Shown here piece by piece: positions 17,488-26,835 of a DNA stretch of 64,000 nt. Every line of letters starts with the position of its first letter. Positions within the stretch are counted from its first letter, which is position 1. The stretch is from the NCBI RefSeq assembly GCF_000585415.1, contig NZ_KK073876.1, positions 2,291,810-2,355,809 on the forward strand. The letters run 5' to 3'. The position numbers and the translations under genes were made by a program. Under the pieces are notes generated by a model. The model did not search any database. It saw only the letters and a list, made by a program, of their open reading frames with translations, and was not told the origin of the DNA. The stretch comes from Sphingomonas jaspsi DSM 18422. Lineage in GTDB: Bacteria > Pseudomonadota > Alphaproteobacteria > Sphingomonadales > Sphingomonadaceae.

Positions 17488-20400
17488 TCATGGGTTGGGT
17501 TTCGGCTTGGTGGATACATCGACCTTCTGGTCGACCGGGGTCTGGGTCTGCTGCTGGCTTTCTTCGCGGCGGCGGGTTTCGACGACGATGCCGGGCACCT
17601 CGTCGAGCGGGCGCGGCAGCGCCGGGCTGATGACGTCGGTCGCGTCGTTGAAGCTCTTGGCGGTCGCGATCAGGGCACGGAAGGGCCCCTTGATGCTGAC
17701 GTTGAACTTGAACGGGATCTTGTTGACCGACTTCAGGAAGCGCTGCGTGCTGGTGTTGCCCAGCCCGACCTGGTCAATTGTCAGCCGCGTCGCGAACTCG
17801 CCGTCGAGATAGCCGTCGAGGCGGATGATCATCGACTTGAAGCGAAGGTCGCGCAATGCGTCGAACGCCAGCCCTCCGAACATGCCCAGGTTCGCGCGAT
17901 TGACGACGCCGTTGTAAGACAGCGTGCCCCCGTCCTCGCGGCTGTCGAGGCGCCCGCCGACGATCCGACCGCCTTCGTCATCGAAGATCATCGGCAGCAC
18001 GCCGTCGAAGATGCCGGTCGCCTGGATTTCCTTGAAGCCCATCGAATCGACGAACTGCTTGGCGTCGAGCCCGACCACTTCGAAGGTCAGTCGCTTGGGC
18101 GCGTCGCGGCCGAAGTTGAGGATGGTTTCCTGCAAAATCAGGCGCCCGCCCATGAACGGCCATTCGCCGCGTTCGATCTTGACGAGGTTCTCCGGCAGCA
18201 GCTGGTAACGCACGACGCCGTCTTCGACGAGGATACCCGGGTTGACCGATTCCAGTGTCAGCGTCTGGCCCGGATCGGTGGTTAGACCGAGCAGGTCGCT
18301 GAAATGGATGGTGCCCTTCATCCCGGTCACCGGACCGAATGGCGCCGCGAAATTGAGGTTGCCGGTCGTGAAGTCGCCGGTCGACACGACCTTTCCGTCT
18401 CCGTTCCACGCAATGTGTCCCTGTCCGCTGACAGTGCCCACGACCAGCGCGACCACACCTTCGGTCAGGCGGGTCAATTCTTCCGGCTGCAGGCCCTTTC
18501 CGAAATTGATGCCGGGCACGTCGAGGCGGGCGCTGCCGTCGCCGCTGCGCAGATTGTGGTCGATTACCACGTTGCTGACCAATGCACCGCTGTACGGATG
18601 CTTAAGGCCGCCGGTAGCGTGAATCTTGGAATTTGCCAGCGAGAAGCGGACATTGTCGCTACGCAGCGGATAGAATTTTGGCGGATCCGCAGCGTCCGAC
18701 AGGGTGAGCCCGCCGTCGATGTCGAGGTCGCCATTGTGCACCCGCCAGTTCCCGGACGCGTCGCTGACCTTCAACGGTACCTTGCCGATCAGCGCGTCGG
18801 CGCCGCTGAACCGGCCGTTGGTGCCGGACCCGGCGAAGCGGCCGCTGACGCTGGCCGCGTTGATCAGCACGGGCGCGTCGGGCTTGCCCATCCGCACCTT
18901 GGCCCGATCGATCAGGAAGCCGCTGCCGATCGCGAAGCGCGCCCTGGTCGCATCAAGTGCGAACGGCGAATTGCCGAGGCGACCGCGCAAGGCCACCGGC
19001 CCGCGGGAGGCGAGCGAGACTGCCAACTGGCCGCCTGCGCCCTTGCGGACGATCGCTCCGTCGGTCGCGCAAAGCGGCACCCGGCTGGGCCCAAGACGCA
19101 GCGATCCGGCCTGCAAACTTGTGAAGCGCGCGTCGATGCAGCCTTCACCGAAGCGCAGCGCACCGCCCCGCCCGAAACGCCCCTGAATCGGTAGCCGCAG
19201 CCCGGTGATCCGCCCACCGTCAAACGGCCCGTCCACGACCGCAACGGTGCTGACGTCGGTCCAGCCGTCGCGGCGACCCGCGAAGCGCACGGGAGCCAAG
19301 GCCAGACGTGCGCTGCCGGCCGAATAGGGCGCGATGTCGGCGGTACCATTCAACGGCGCGCCGCTACGCGATTGGGACAGGCGCACACCGGCGGTCGGAA
19401 GACCGCCGCCCCGCGTTTCGACCATGCCGTCAATGCGCAAGCGACTGTCGGGCCAATAATAGGTGATTCCGTCGCCGCCACTGACGCGGATGGACGCGCC
19501 GCTCGTGGTCGTGGCGTCGGCACGCTCGATGCGGACACCGCCGCCGCCGCGCCCGTTGACGAGGCGCAGGCTGCCGCTGGCATCGACGCTGCGTGCGGCG
19601 CGATCGACGCCGACGGCTATGGCGCGCAAGATCGGCGTCAACGGCGTCCCGCCGATCGAACGGAGCGGGTCGGTAATCGTCGCGACCAGGCCCGAGCGGA
19701 TCGCGACGCGCTCGACGCGATAATCGCTGACCAGTGCCAGCCTGCCCTTTGTCGCATCGAGGCGGTAGCGGCCGTCGAGCCGGGTACGCTGGGACAGGAC
19801 GTCGCCCAGTCGCGCCTGCTGCGCTGCCAAGTCGACACCACCTGCTAGATCGGGCGGCCGGCCGGCAAAGGTCAGGTTGGAGATGACGCCGGACAGACCA
19901 TTGTCGCCGGCAGTCGCCGCGGCCAGCGACATGCGGGCCTTGCCCTTCACCTGGTCGAACGCCTCGGCGAAGTTGGCATCGAGTTCGACCCGCGGCTGGA
20001 CGAACGCAAGGCGGCTGGACGGGCAAGCGAAGCGCTGTGCGGCGACAGGCCCTTTAACGTCGGGCCGCCGGGCCGTAACGCCGATCGCGACATAGGCACG
20101 CACGACGTCGATCGAACATGCGCCCATTCGCAGAGCGGGCGCCGACGCGGCCAGCCGTCCCTTGAACCCGCCTGAAAGATTTCCCCGCCCTTCCAGCGCG
20201 AAGCCGACGGGGCCGTAGGGGCTGCGCAGTGCGATGGTCGAGTCCTTGAGATCGACCGACAGGTTGGGCAGCGTGAACGGCTTGCCGCTGGGCGGCGGGA
20301 GCAGCTTGTCGATGTCGCCGAACGTGACCTTGCGCCCGACCACCGCAGCATTCAGGCGCACACCGCGCGCCGCGACCCGATAGACCTGCACGCTGCCGTC

Positions 20401-20796
20401 GACCTTGATCCGGATCTGCACCACCGCTTTGCGGACGGTAAGGTCGGGATGGGCCGGATCGCCGATGACGAGGTTGCTGATTTCCTGCGTCCTGAGGCCG
20501 ACCCGGTCGAGCGTGTAGGTGGCGCGAACGCCCCGCTTGGCCATTTCGTCAGCCAGAATGCGATTGGCGATGGGCTTGCGCGACAGCCAGGCCACGGTGG
20601 CAGCCGCAAGGATGACGGCGAGCAAAGCGACGAAGACCCAGCCGACGACGCGGGCGGTGCGCGACGCGCGCGTCCGCGCGGCTTCCGGCGGAGATGCCGA
20701 TAATCGTCCGCCATCCTCGTTGCGCCACGCCACCATCGGCTGATTAACCCGTCGCGTTGAAAGCCGTTCCACCAACGACATGAACAGCCGTTGCAT
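17488..20796 (-). CDS. ydbH: YdbH-type AsmA-like intermembrane phospholipid transport protein
   Basis: A very long (1102-residue) protein anchored by one N-terminal helix (VVGWVFVALLAVILAAATVA, about residues 50-69). The rest is repetitive beta-rich sequence of the AsmA-like type, with the YdbH C-terminal motifs VNRANLGMFGGLAF, LDGYLDGEFATRLTID and FKFNVSIKGPFRALI. YdbH is one of the redundant bridge proteins (with TamB and YhdP) thought to carry phospholipids to the outer membrane. The start is uncertain: ATGs at 20796, 20781 and 20736 are all possible. It leads the ydbH-ynbE-ydbL operon. Confidence 0.88.
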   Translation of the reverse strand: MQRLFMSLVERLSTRRVNQPMVAWRNEDGGRLSASPPEAARTRASRTARVVGWVFVALLAVILAAATVAWLSRKPIANRILADEMAKRGVRATYTLDRVGLRTQEISNLVIGDPAHPDLTVRKAVVQIRIKVDGSVQVYRVAARGVRLNAAVVGRKVTFGDIDKLLPPPSGKPFTLPNLSVDLKDSTIALRSPYGPVGFALEGRGNLSGGFKGRLAASAPALRMGACSIDVVRAYVAIGVTARRPDVKGPVAAQRFACPSSRLAFVQPRVELDANFAEAFDQVKGKARMSLAAATAGDNGLSGVISNLTFAGRPPDLAGGVDLAAQQARLGDVLSQRTRLDGRYRLDATKGRLALVSDYRVERVAIRSGLVATITDPLRSIGGTPLTPILRAIAVGVDRAARSVDASGSLRLVNGRGGGGVRIERADATTTSGASIRVSGGDGITYYWPDSRLRIDGMVETRGGGLPTAGVRLSQSRSGAPLNGTADIAPYSAGSARLALAPVRFAGRRDGWTDVSTVAVVDGPFDGGRITGLRLPIQGRFGRGGALRFGEGCIDARFTSLQAGSLRLGPSRVPLCATDGAIVRKGAGGQLAVSLASRGPVALRGRLGNSPFALDATRARFAIGSGFLIDRAKVRMGKPDAPVLINAASVSGRFAGSGTNGRFSGADALIGKVPLKVSDASGNWRVHNGDLDIDGGLTLSDAADPPKFYPLRSDNVRFSLANSKIHATGGLKHPYSGALVSNVVIDHNLRSGDGSARLDVPGINFGKGLQPEELTRLTEGVVALVVGTVSGQGHIAWNGDGKVVSTGDFTTGNLNFAAPFGPVTGMKGTIHFSDLLGLTTDPGQTLTLESVNPGILVEDGVVRYQLLPENLVKIERGEWPFMGGRLILQETILNFGRDAPKRLTFEVVGLDAKQFVDSMGFKEIQATGIFDGVLPMIFDDEGGRIVGGRLDSREDGGTLSYNGVVNRANLGMFGGLAFDALRDLRFKSMIIRLDGYLDGEFATRLTIDQVGLGNTSTQRFLKSVNKIPFKFNVSIKGPFRALIATAKSFNDATDVISPALPRPLDEVPGIVVETRRREESQQQTQTPVDQKVDVSTKPKPNP

Positions 20797-20862
20797 GATG
20801 CCGTCGCCTTGCCTAGCCTCGACGACGCTCGGTCAACGCCTCGTCAAGGGGAGGAGTGGCAT

Positions 20863-21543
20863 TTGGCCGACCAATCGACCGGCGCATCCGGTCACCGCGC
20901 GCGTTTGCGCCAGCGCCTGTTCGACGGCGGCGGAACGGCGCTGCTCGATCACGAACTGGTCGAATATCTGCTGGCGCTGGCCATCCCGCGGCGCGACACC
21001 AAGGAACAGGCAAGGCAGCTAATCGCCCGGTTCGGCGGCATCGGCCCGCTTCTGGGCGCGGACGCGGAGGTCCTCAGGCGCGAAGGCCTGACCGACGGCG
21101 TGATCGGCGCCTTGAAGATCGCCGAAGCGACCGCGCTGCGCCTGCTGGAGACCCGCGTCGAAGGGCGCCCGATACTGTCCAGCTGGGATGCGCTGGGCGA
21201 CTATCTGCAGGCGGCGATGGGTCATTCGGCGGTCGAGGAAGTGCGCATCCTGTTCCTCAATGCCCGCAACATGCTCATCGCCAACGAGGCAATGTGGCGG
21301 GGCAGCGTCGACGAGGCTTCGGTCCATGTCCGCGAAGTCATCGCCCGCGCGATCGCCCTTGGCGCGACCGCGATCATCATCGTCCACAATCACCCCAGCG
21401 GCGACCCGTCACCGAGCCAACAGGACATCCGCCTGACCCGCGACCTGATTGACGCGGGCCGCCATATGAAGATCATGGTCCACGACCATGTCATCGTCGG
21501 CAGCCAGGGCCGGTCGAGCATGAAGGCGATGGGACTGATCTAA
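20863..21543 (+). CDS. radC: RadC family JAB/MPN+ protein
   Basis: 226 residues with a helix-hairpin-helix-like N-terminus (DTKEQARQLIARFGGIGPLL) and a JAMM metalloprotease-type site HNHPSGDPSPSQQD near the C-terminus. RadC was once linked to DNA repair, but its true role is unsettled. I chose a TTG at 20863, since GGGGAGGAG sits seven bases upstream. An ATG at 20791 would overlap the divergent ydbH start and lacks a binding site. The stop is followed after 11 bases by a GTG-started gene. Confidence 0.88.
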   Translation: MADQSTGASGHRARLRQRLFDGGGTALLDHELVEYLLALAIPRRDTKEQARQLIARFGGIGPLLGADAEVLRREGLTDGVIGALKIAEATALRLLETRVEGRPILSSWDALGDYLQAAMGHSAVEEVRILFLNARNMLIANEAMWRGSVDEASVHVREVIARAIALGATAIIIVHNHPSGDPSPSQQDIRLTRDLIDAGRHMKIMVHDHVIVGSQGRSSMKAMGLI

Positions 21544-21554
21544 GGGGGGGTAGA

Positions 21555-22046
21555 GTGGACGTCGCATTACATGCGGTTGGGCAGGCGATGAGCTGGGCCG
21601 TGGGTGCGGCGACCGTTTGGGCGCTGTTGTTTTGGTTGGCCAAGTCCAATGCGGGCATGTGGAGCCAAGTGGCGGCGCGCTATTCCGGCGTGTCGCGGGA
21701 AGCCCGCGTTGGCCGTAAAGTCCCGGAGACGATTGTCATTGCCGAGCGCGGCCCGGCCGACCGGACCTGGGTCGCGAGACTGCGCTACCGCCAATATGCC
21801 ACAACTATCCTGTCGGTGCATGATGACGGTATCGCCCTCACCCAAATCCCGCCGTTCGGCGCCTTCTGCAGGCCGCTGTTCCTGCCGTTCGTCGAGATGG
21901 AGCTGGCACCCACCGACTGGATGCTGTGGCGCGAGCCAATGGCGATCCGGATGCATGAATTGCCGACGACCGACATCATCTTGGGCCGTGATACGATCCG
22001 CTGGATTCGCAGCCAGACGGACGTGTTCCCTTTTGGCTTGGACTAG
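21555..22046 (+). CDS. Single-pass membrane protein of unknown function
   Basis: 163 residues, not recognised. There is one N-terminal helix (AVGAATVWALLFWLA), then a soluble part rich in beta strands (TILSVHDDGIALTQIPPFGAFCRPLFLPFVEMEL) and a tryptophan-rich tail. The start is a GTG at 21555 with a GGGGGGG run just upstream as ribosome binding site. It probably shares a transcript with radC, 11 bases away. The PF-rich core suggests a bacterial PH-like fold, but this is a guess. Confidence 0.7.
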   Translation: MDVALHAVGQAMSWAVGAATVWALLFWLAKSNAGMWSQVAARYSGVSREARVGRKVPETIVIAERGPADRTWVARLRYRQYATTILSVHDDGIALTQIPPFGAFCRPLFLPFVEMELAPTDWMLWREPMAIRMHELPTTDIILGRDTIRWIRSQTDVFPFGLD

Positions 22047-22051
22047 GCCTG

Positions 22052-22309
22052 TCAGGCCCGCTGAGCGCGACCCGTACGTGCCGGAAGCAGCTTGAGCTTT
22101 CGGGCTGCATAGACCGGCACGATCACCGACAGGGCGATGCCGCCGAGCGAACAGGCCGCCAGGTAGATCGCCATGGCCGTACCGCCCGAGGTGTAGACGC
22201 CGTAGAGCACCGGCGCGGCAAGGACGAAGCCGCGAACCTCGTTCGCCACGATCGCGAAAATGCCTGCTTTCACGAGCCAGGTGCCAAGCATCGAGAGAAA
22301 TTCGGTCAT
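22052..22309 (-). CDS. Small integral membrane protein, unknown function
   Basis: 85 residues with two or three hydrophobic segments (WLVKAGIFAIVA, FVLAAPVLYGVY, AIYLAACSLGGIALSVIVPVY) and a basic tail. Not recognised. It converges with the preceding gene (6 bases between stops) and is divergent from purB. The ribosome binding site is weak. Confidence 0.6.
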   Translation of the reverse strand: MTEFLSMLGTWLVKAGIFAIVANEVRGFVLAAPVLYGVYTSGGTAMAIYLAACSLGGIALSVIVPVYAARKLKLLPARTGRAQRA

Positions 22310-22394
22310 GGCGACTCGTTTAGCCGAAATGGGTTAGCGAACCGTTGATGCCGTCGGATTGCCCTTGACGCCCACCCCTGCTAGCGGCGCGGCC

Positions 22395-23714
22395 ATGGTT
22401 CCTCGCTATTCCCGCCCCGCCATGACCGCCATCTGGTCCGCCGAAAACCGCTACCGCATTTGGTGGGCGATCGAAGTCTTTGCCGCCGAAGCGATGGGCA
22501 AGATCGGCATGATCCCGGCCGACGACGCCGCGACCATCCGCAAGGCCTATGACGCCAATGTGCTGGGCGAAATCGATGTCCCAGCAATCGACGCGATCGA
22601 GGCGGTGACCAAGCATGACGTCATCGCCTTCCTTACCTGGGCGGGCGAGAAATTGGGGCCGGAACGGCGCTGGCTGCACCAGGGCATGACGTCGAGCGAC
22701 GTGCTCGACACCAGCCTTGCGGTCCAGCTGAAGCAAAGCGCCGACCTGCTGCTCGAAGACATCGACGCGCTGCTCGAAGTGTTGAAGCGCCGCGCTTACG
22801 AACATAAGCTGACCCCGACCATCGGCCGCAGCCACGGCATCCATGCCGAACCGGTGACCTTCGGCCTCAAGCTGGCGCAGGCCTATGCAGAGTTCGACCG
22901 CAACCGCGCCCGCCTGAAGGCCGCGCGTGACGACATCGCCACTTGCGCCATCTCGGGCGCTGTCGGCACCTTCGCCAACATCGACCCGGCGATCGAGGAG
23001 CATGTCGCCAAGGAACTGGGCCTGACGCCGGAACCGACCAGCACGCAGGTAATCCCGCGCGACCGGCACGCCCATTTCTTCGCCATCCTCGGTGTCATCG
23101 CCAGTTCGATCGAGCGGCTCGCCGTCGAGGTGCGCCACCTGCAGCGCACCGAGGTGCTCGAGGCCGAGGAATATTTCTCCCCTGGCCAGAAGGGCTCGTC
23201 GGCGATGCCGCACAAGCGCAACCCTGTGCTGACCGAAAACCTCACCGGCCTCGCCCGCGTCGTGCGCAGCGCGGTGGTCCCGGCGATGGAGAATGTCGCG
23301 CTGTGGCATGAGCGCGATATTTCACATTCGTCGGTCGAGCGTTTCATCGGCCCCGACGCTTGCATCACGCTCGACTTCGCGCTGGCCCGCCTCACCGGCG
23401 TCATCGACAAACTCTTGGTCTATCCCGACCGGATGCAGCGAAACATGGATCGAATGGGCGGGCTCATCCATTCTCAGCGCGTGCTCCTCGCCCTTACTCA
23501 AGCCGGTCTAAGCCGCGAAGACAGCTATGCGCTGGTCCAGCGCAACGCCATGAAGGTGTGGGAGAGCGACGGCCAACTCCAGCTGCTCGACCTGCTAAAG
23601 GCCGACCCGCAGGTGACCGACAAGCTCGGCGTCGAGCAGCTCGAAGACTTGTTCGATCTCGGCTATCACCTCAAGCGAGTGGACACGATCTTCGGACGCG
23701 TGTTCGGGGCTTGA
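22395..23714 (+). CDS. purB: Adenylosuccinate lyase
   Basis: A 439-residue enzyme of purine biosynthesis that cleaves SAICAR and adenylosuccinate. It has TSSDVLDTS, GRSHGIHAEPVTFG (catalytic His), and the fumarase/aspartase signature GSSAMPHKRNP. The ATG at 22395 gives the usual start MVPRYSRPAMTAIWS; upstream in-frame sequence is not PurB-like. Its TGA overlaps the TTG start of the following heme oxygenase gene. Confidence 0.97.
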   Translation: MVPRYSRPAMTAIWSAENRYRIWWAIEVFAAEAMGKIGMIPADDAATIRKAYDANVLGEIDVPAIDAIEAVTKHDVIAFLTWAGEKLGPERRWLHQGMTSSDVLDTSLAVQLKQSADLLLEDIDALLEVLKRRAYEHKLTPTIGRSHGIHAEPVTFGLKLAQAYAEFDRNRARLKAARDDIATCAISGAVGTFANIDPAIEEHVAKELGLTPEPTSTQVIPRDRHAHFFAILGVIASSIERLAVEVRHLQRTEVLEAEEYFSPGQKGSSAMPHKRNPVLTENLTGLARVVRSAVVPAMENVALWHERDISHSSVERFIGPDACITLDFALARLTGVIDKLLVYPDRMQRNMDRMGGLIHSQRVLLALTQAGLSREDSYALVQRNAMKVWESDGQLQLLDLLKADPQVTDKLGVEQLEDLFDLGYHLKRVDTIFGRVFGA

Positions 23715-24241
23715 GCGCCCGCGCCTATCTTCGCGCATTGACGCGCGACGCGCACGACCGGGTAGACGCGCTGTTTACCGACCATGATTTGTCCAACCCA
23801 GATCATTACCGCCGCTTCCTGACCGTCCAGGCGGCCGCCTATCTGCCCATCGAGGCCGCGCTCGACGCGGCCGGGGTGCATCGATTGATCGACGATTGGG
23901 CGGAGCGACGGCGCGGCGACCTGCTTCGCGCCGACCTCGCCAACCTTGGCATGGACGTGCCGGAGCCGGTCTTGCCGCCGCGGCTCGCCGATGACGCGGC
24001 CATTGCGGGAGCGGCCTACGTCCTCGAGGGTTCAAGGCTGGGCGGTGCCCTGCTAAAGCGGCAACTGTTGCCAGATGTCCCCCAGCAATTCCTAAATGCG
24101 CCTGCAGCGCACGGCGCTTGGGCGCAATTCGTTGCGGCCGTTGAACGAATTCTTTATTCGGACGTTCGTCAGGAGTCGGCGGGGAAGGCAGCCATCGCAA
24201 CCTTTGCATGTTTCGAAGAAGCGGCCCGATCGCGAGTGTAG
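23711..24241 (+). CDS. bphO: Heme oxygenase (biliverdin-producing, BphO-type)
   Basis: 176 residues of the heme oxygenase fold. The proximal haem ligand is probably His15 in LTRDAHDRVD, and the distal helix glycines are in YVLEGSRLGGALLKRQL. It would open haem to biliverdin for the bacteriophytochrome that starts 12 bases downstream. The start appears to be a TTG at 23711 that shares four bases with the purB stop (TTGA); no in-frame ATG gives a full-length protein. This makes it translationally coupled to purB. Confidence 0.85.
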   Translation: MSARAYLRALTRDAHDRVDALFTDHDLSNPDHYRRFLTVQAAAYLPIEAALDAAGVHRLIDDWAERRRGDLLRADLANLGMDVPEPVLPPRLADDAAIAGAAYVLEGSRLGGALLKRQLLPDVPQQFLNAPAAHGAWAQFVAAVERILYSDVRQESAGKAAIATFACFEEAARSRV

Positions 24242-24252
24242 GTGGTGAGTTG

Positions 24253-26835
24253 ATGAATTGGACCGATCCGCAACAGTCGGTGGACCTTACCAATTGCGAC
24301 CGCGAACCGATCCACCTACTCGGCGCAATCCAGCCGATCGGATTTCTGCTCGCCGTTTCGACCGATTGGATCATTTCCCGCGCGTCGGCCAATATCGAAC
24401 AGTTCTTCGGCCGCAGCCATGACTCGCTGATCGGCCGTCCGGCGTCCGAAATCATCACCGGCGACGCCATCCACGCGCTTCGCAATCGGCTCGCGCTCCT
24501 GCGCGGCGCCGATGCGGTCGAGCGCCTTTTCCGCTGCGCACTGGCTGGCGACGACAAATATTACGACGTCGCGATCCACACATCTGGCGCCCATGTCATC
24601 ATCGAGGGCGAACCGTCGACTGAGCATAATTACGGCGATGCCACCGGCACCGTCCGCGGCATGATCGGTCGGCTCGACAGTGCGGCCACCCTTAGCGCTT
24701 TTTTCAACGAGGGTGCCCGCCAGGTTCGCGCATTGACCGGGTTCGACCGGGTAATGGTCTACAAGTTCGACCAGGACGGCAGCGGCGAGGTCGTGTCCGA
24801 AAGCGCCAAGAGCGGGATCGGCAGTTTCCTTGGCCTCCATTATCCCGCCACGGATATCCCCAAGCAAGCGCGCGAATTGTACAAGCGCAACCTGCTGCGC
24901 GTTATCACCGATATCGACGCGGAGCCGGTGCCGATCCTTCCCGTCCTCGACGAACTCAAACAGCCGATCGACCTGTCACTGTCCGTGCTCCGATCGGTCT
25001 CTCCGATCCACATCGAATATCTGCGCAACATGGGCGTGCGCGCGTCGATGTCGGTATCGATCATCGTCGCCGGGGAATTGTGGGGTCTGGTCGCTTGTCA
25101 CCACTACAGCCCGCGCTGTCCCAGCTTCGAACGGCGGTCGGTGGCCGAGCTGTTCGCACAGATGTTCGCGATGCGGATCGAAAGTCGCGAGCGGCAGGAA
25201 GTGGTCGAATATGAGCGACGCGCCCGTGACATCTCGGACCAGCTGCTCGGGGCGGTCGCGAGCGACGATACGCTCCTCCGCGATCCCAATTGGCTGAGCG
25301 AAATCCTGACCAATGCCATCCCCGCCGACGGCGTCGGTGTCTGGATCAACGGCAATTATGCCTTTTCGGGGCAGACGCCCGATACCCCCGGTTTCGCCGA
25401 ACTCGTGCAGAAGCTTTACGGAACGGCTGCTGGCCGCGTGTTCGCCACCGACCGCATTGCCGATCTGGTGCCGGGTGCCGGCCGGTATGCCAGCAAGGCG
25501 GCCGGGATGCTGGCGATCCCGATCAGTCGCACCCCGCGCGACTATGTCGTGCTGTTCCGGCAGGAGATCATCCGCTCGGTCCGCTGGGCCGGCGATCCGC
25601 ACAAGCCCGTCGAATTGGGCCCCAACGGCCCGCGCCTTACCCCCCGCCAGAGCTTTGAAGAGTGGAAGGAGCTGGTCGAGGGCCGTTCGACGCGCTTCAC
25701 GCCGTCCGAACTGCGCGTCGCCGAAACGCTGCGCGCCACCCTTATCGAAGTCGTCCTGCGCATGTCGGACGAGGCCAGCCTCGAACGGCAGGCGGCAAGC
25801 GATCGGCAGGAATTGCTGATCGCCGAACTTAACCACCGCGTACGCAATATCCTGTCGCTGATCCGCGGACTCATTCGCCAGTCGCGGCCCGAAGAGGGCA
25901 CGCCCATCGAGGATTTCGTCAAGACCATCGACCAGCGCGTCCATGCGCTCGCCCGAGCACACAACCAGATCACCGACGACCACTGGGGCCCGGCACCGCT
26001 GAAAGCGCTGATCGACGCCGAAGCGGCGGCCTTCCTGACGACCCAGAAGGACCGCATATCGACGCAGGGCAAGCCGGTACTGCTCAATCCTCAGGCCTAT
26101 TCGACCATTGCGCTGGTCATTCACGAGTTGGTCACGAACAGTGCCAAATATGGCGGCCTCAGCGACAGCGGACGGGTCGACATCAGTTGGCAAAAGGACA
26201 ACGTCGGCGCCCTGGTCATCGAATGGACAGAACATGACGGACCGACGGTGAAGCCGCCGACCCGGAAGGGCTTCGGCACTACCATCATCGAACACAGCGT
26301 TCCTTATGACCTGGGTGGTAGTGCCGACGTCGATTTCGATCCGGAAGGCCTGAAAGCCCGCTTCGTCATTCCGGCAAGGCATATCGCCGATACGCCGCTA
26401 ACCGAAATGCCCTCGATCACCGCAGCGCCGCTGCCGCAGACTCACGTACCCGTGAATAGCGATCTGCTGCTCGAACAAAGGATCCTGCTGGTCGAAGACA
26501 GCCTAATTATCGCGCTGGATGCCGAGGACATTCTGAAGCGCTTGGGTGCGAAAGCCGTCTTTACCGACGCCACGGTCGCCGGCGCAATTTCGACCATCGA
26601 GACGGAACGGCCGACGATGGCCGTCCTCGATATCAACCTGGGCGACGCCAACAGCTTCCCGATCGCCGATCGGTTGAACGATCTCGGAATCCCGTTCCTG
26701 TTCGCGACCGGTTACGGCGAGCAGTCGAAGCTGCCTGAACGCCACATGTCACGAATCGTTATCCAGAAGCCCTACACGCTGGCGACGATGACCCGCCGCC
26801 TGCCCGAGTTGTTCGACGACACGCACAACGCCTAG
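24253..26835 (+). CDS. bphP: Bacteriophytochrome histidine kinase with C-terminal receiver domain
   Basis: An 860-residue red/far-red light sensor. In order: PAS with the biliverdin-attaching Cys15; GAF with YPATDIPKQARELY; PHY with the tongue motif PRQSFEEW; an HWE/HisKA2-type kinase whose phospho-acceptor is His528 in ELNHRVRNI; an ATPase domain; and a receiver domain with Asp793 in VLDINLGD. The hybrid layout with no DNA-binding output suggests signalling through another protein. The biliverdin enzyme gene lies just upstream. The ATG at 24253 has AGGTGGTGA upstream. Its stop shares CTAG with the dnaJ stop. Confidence 0.95.
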   Translation: MNWTDPQQSVDLTNCDREPIHLLGAIQPIGFLLAVSTDWIISRASANIEQFFGRSHDSLIGRPASEIITGDAIHALRNRLALLRGADAVERLFRCALAGDDKYYDVAIHTSGAHVIIEGEPSTEHNYGDATGTVRGMIGRLDSAATLSAFFNEGARQVRALTGFDRVMVYKFDQDGSGEVVSESAKSGIGSFLGLHYPATDIPKQARELYKRNLLRVITDIDAEPVPILPVLDELKQPIDLSLSVLRSVSPIHIEYLRNMGVRASMSVSIIVAGELWGLVACHHYSPRCPSFERRSVAELFAQMFAMRIESRERQEVVEYERRARDISDQLLGAVASDDTLLRDPNWLSEILTNAIPADGVGVWINGNYAFSGQTPDTPGFAELVQKLYGTAAGRVFATDRIADLVPGAGRYASKAAGMLAIPISRTPRDYVVLFRQEIIRSVRWAGDPHKPVELGPNGPRLTPRQSFEEWKELVEGRSTRFTPSELRVAETLRATLIEVVLRMSDEASLERQAASDRQELLIAELNHRVRNILSLIRGLIRQSRPEEGTPIEDFVKTIDQRVHALARAHNQITDDHWGPAPLKALIDAEAAAFLTTQKDRISTQGKPVLLNPQAYSTIALVIHELVTNSAKYGGLSDSGRVDISWQKDNVGALVIEWTEHDGPTVKPPTRKGFGTTIIEHSVPYDLGGSADVDFDPEGLKARFVIPARHIADTPLTEMPSITAAPLPQTHVPVNSDLLLEQRILLVEDSLIIALDAEDILKRLGAKAVFTDATVAGAISTIETERPTMAVLDINLGDANSFPIADRLNDLGIPFLFATGYGEQSKLPERHMSRIVIQKPYTLATMTRRLPELFDDTHNA

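Noticed and set aside
23360..23710. N-terminal extension of the heme oxygenase inside purB
   Set aside because: The extra residues are the shifted frame of purB and are not heme-oxygenase-like; the TTG at 23711 gives a family-sized protein.
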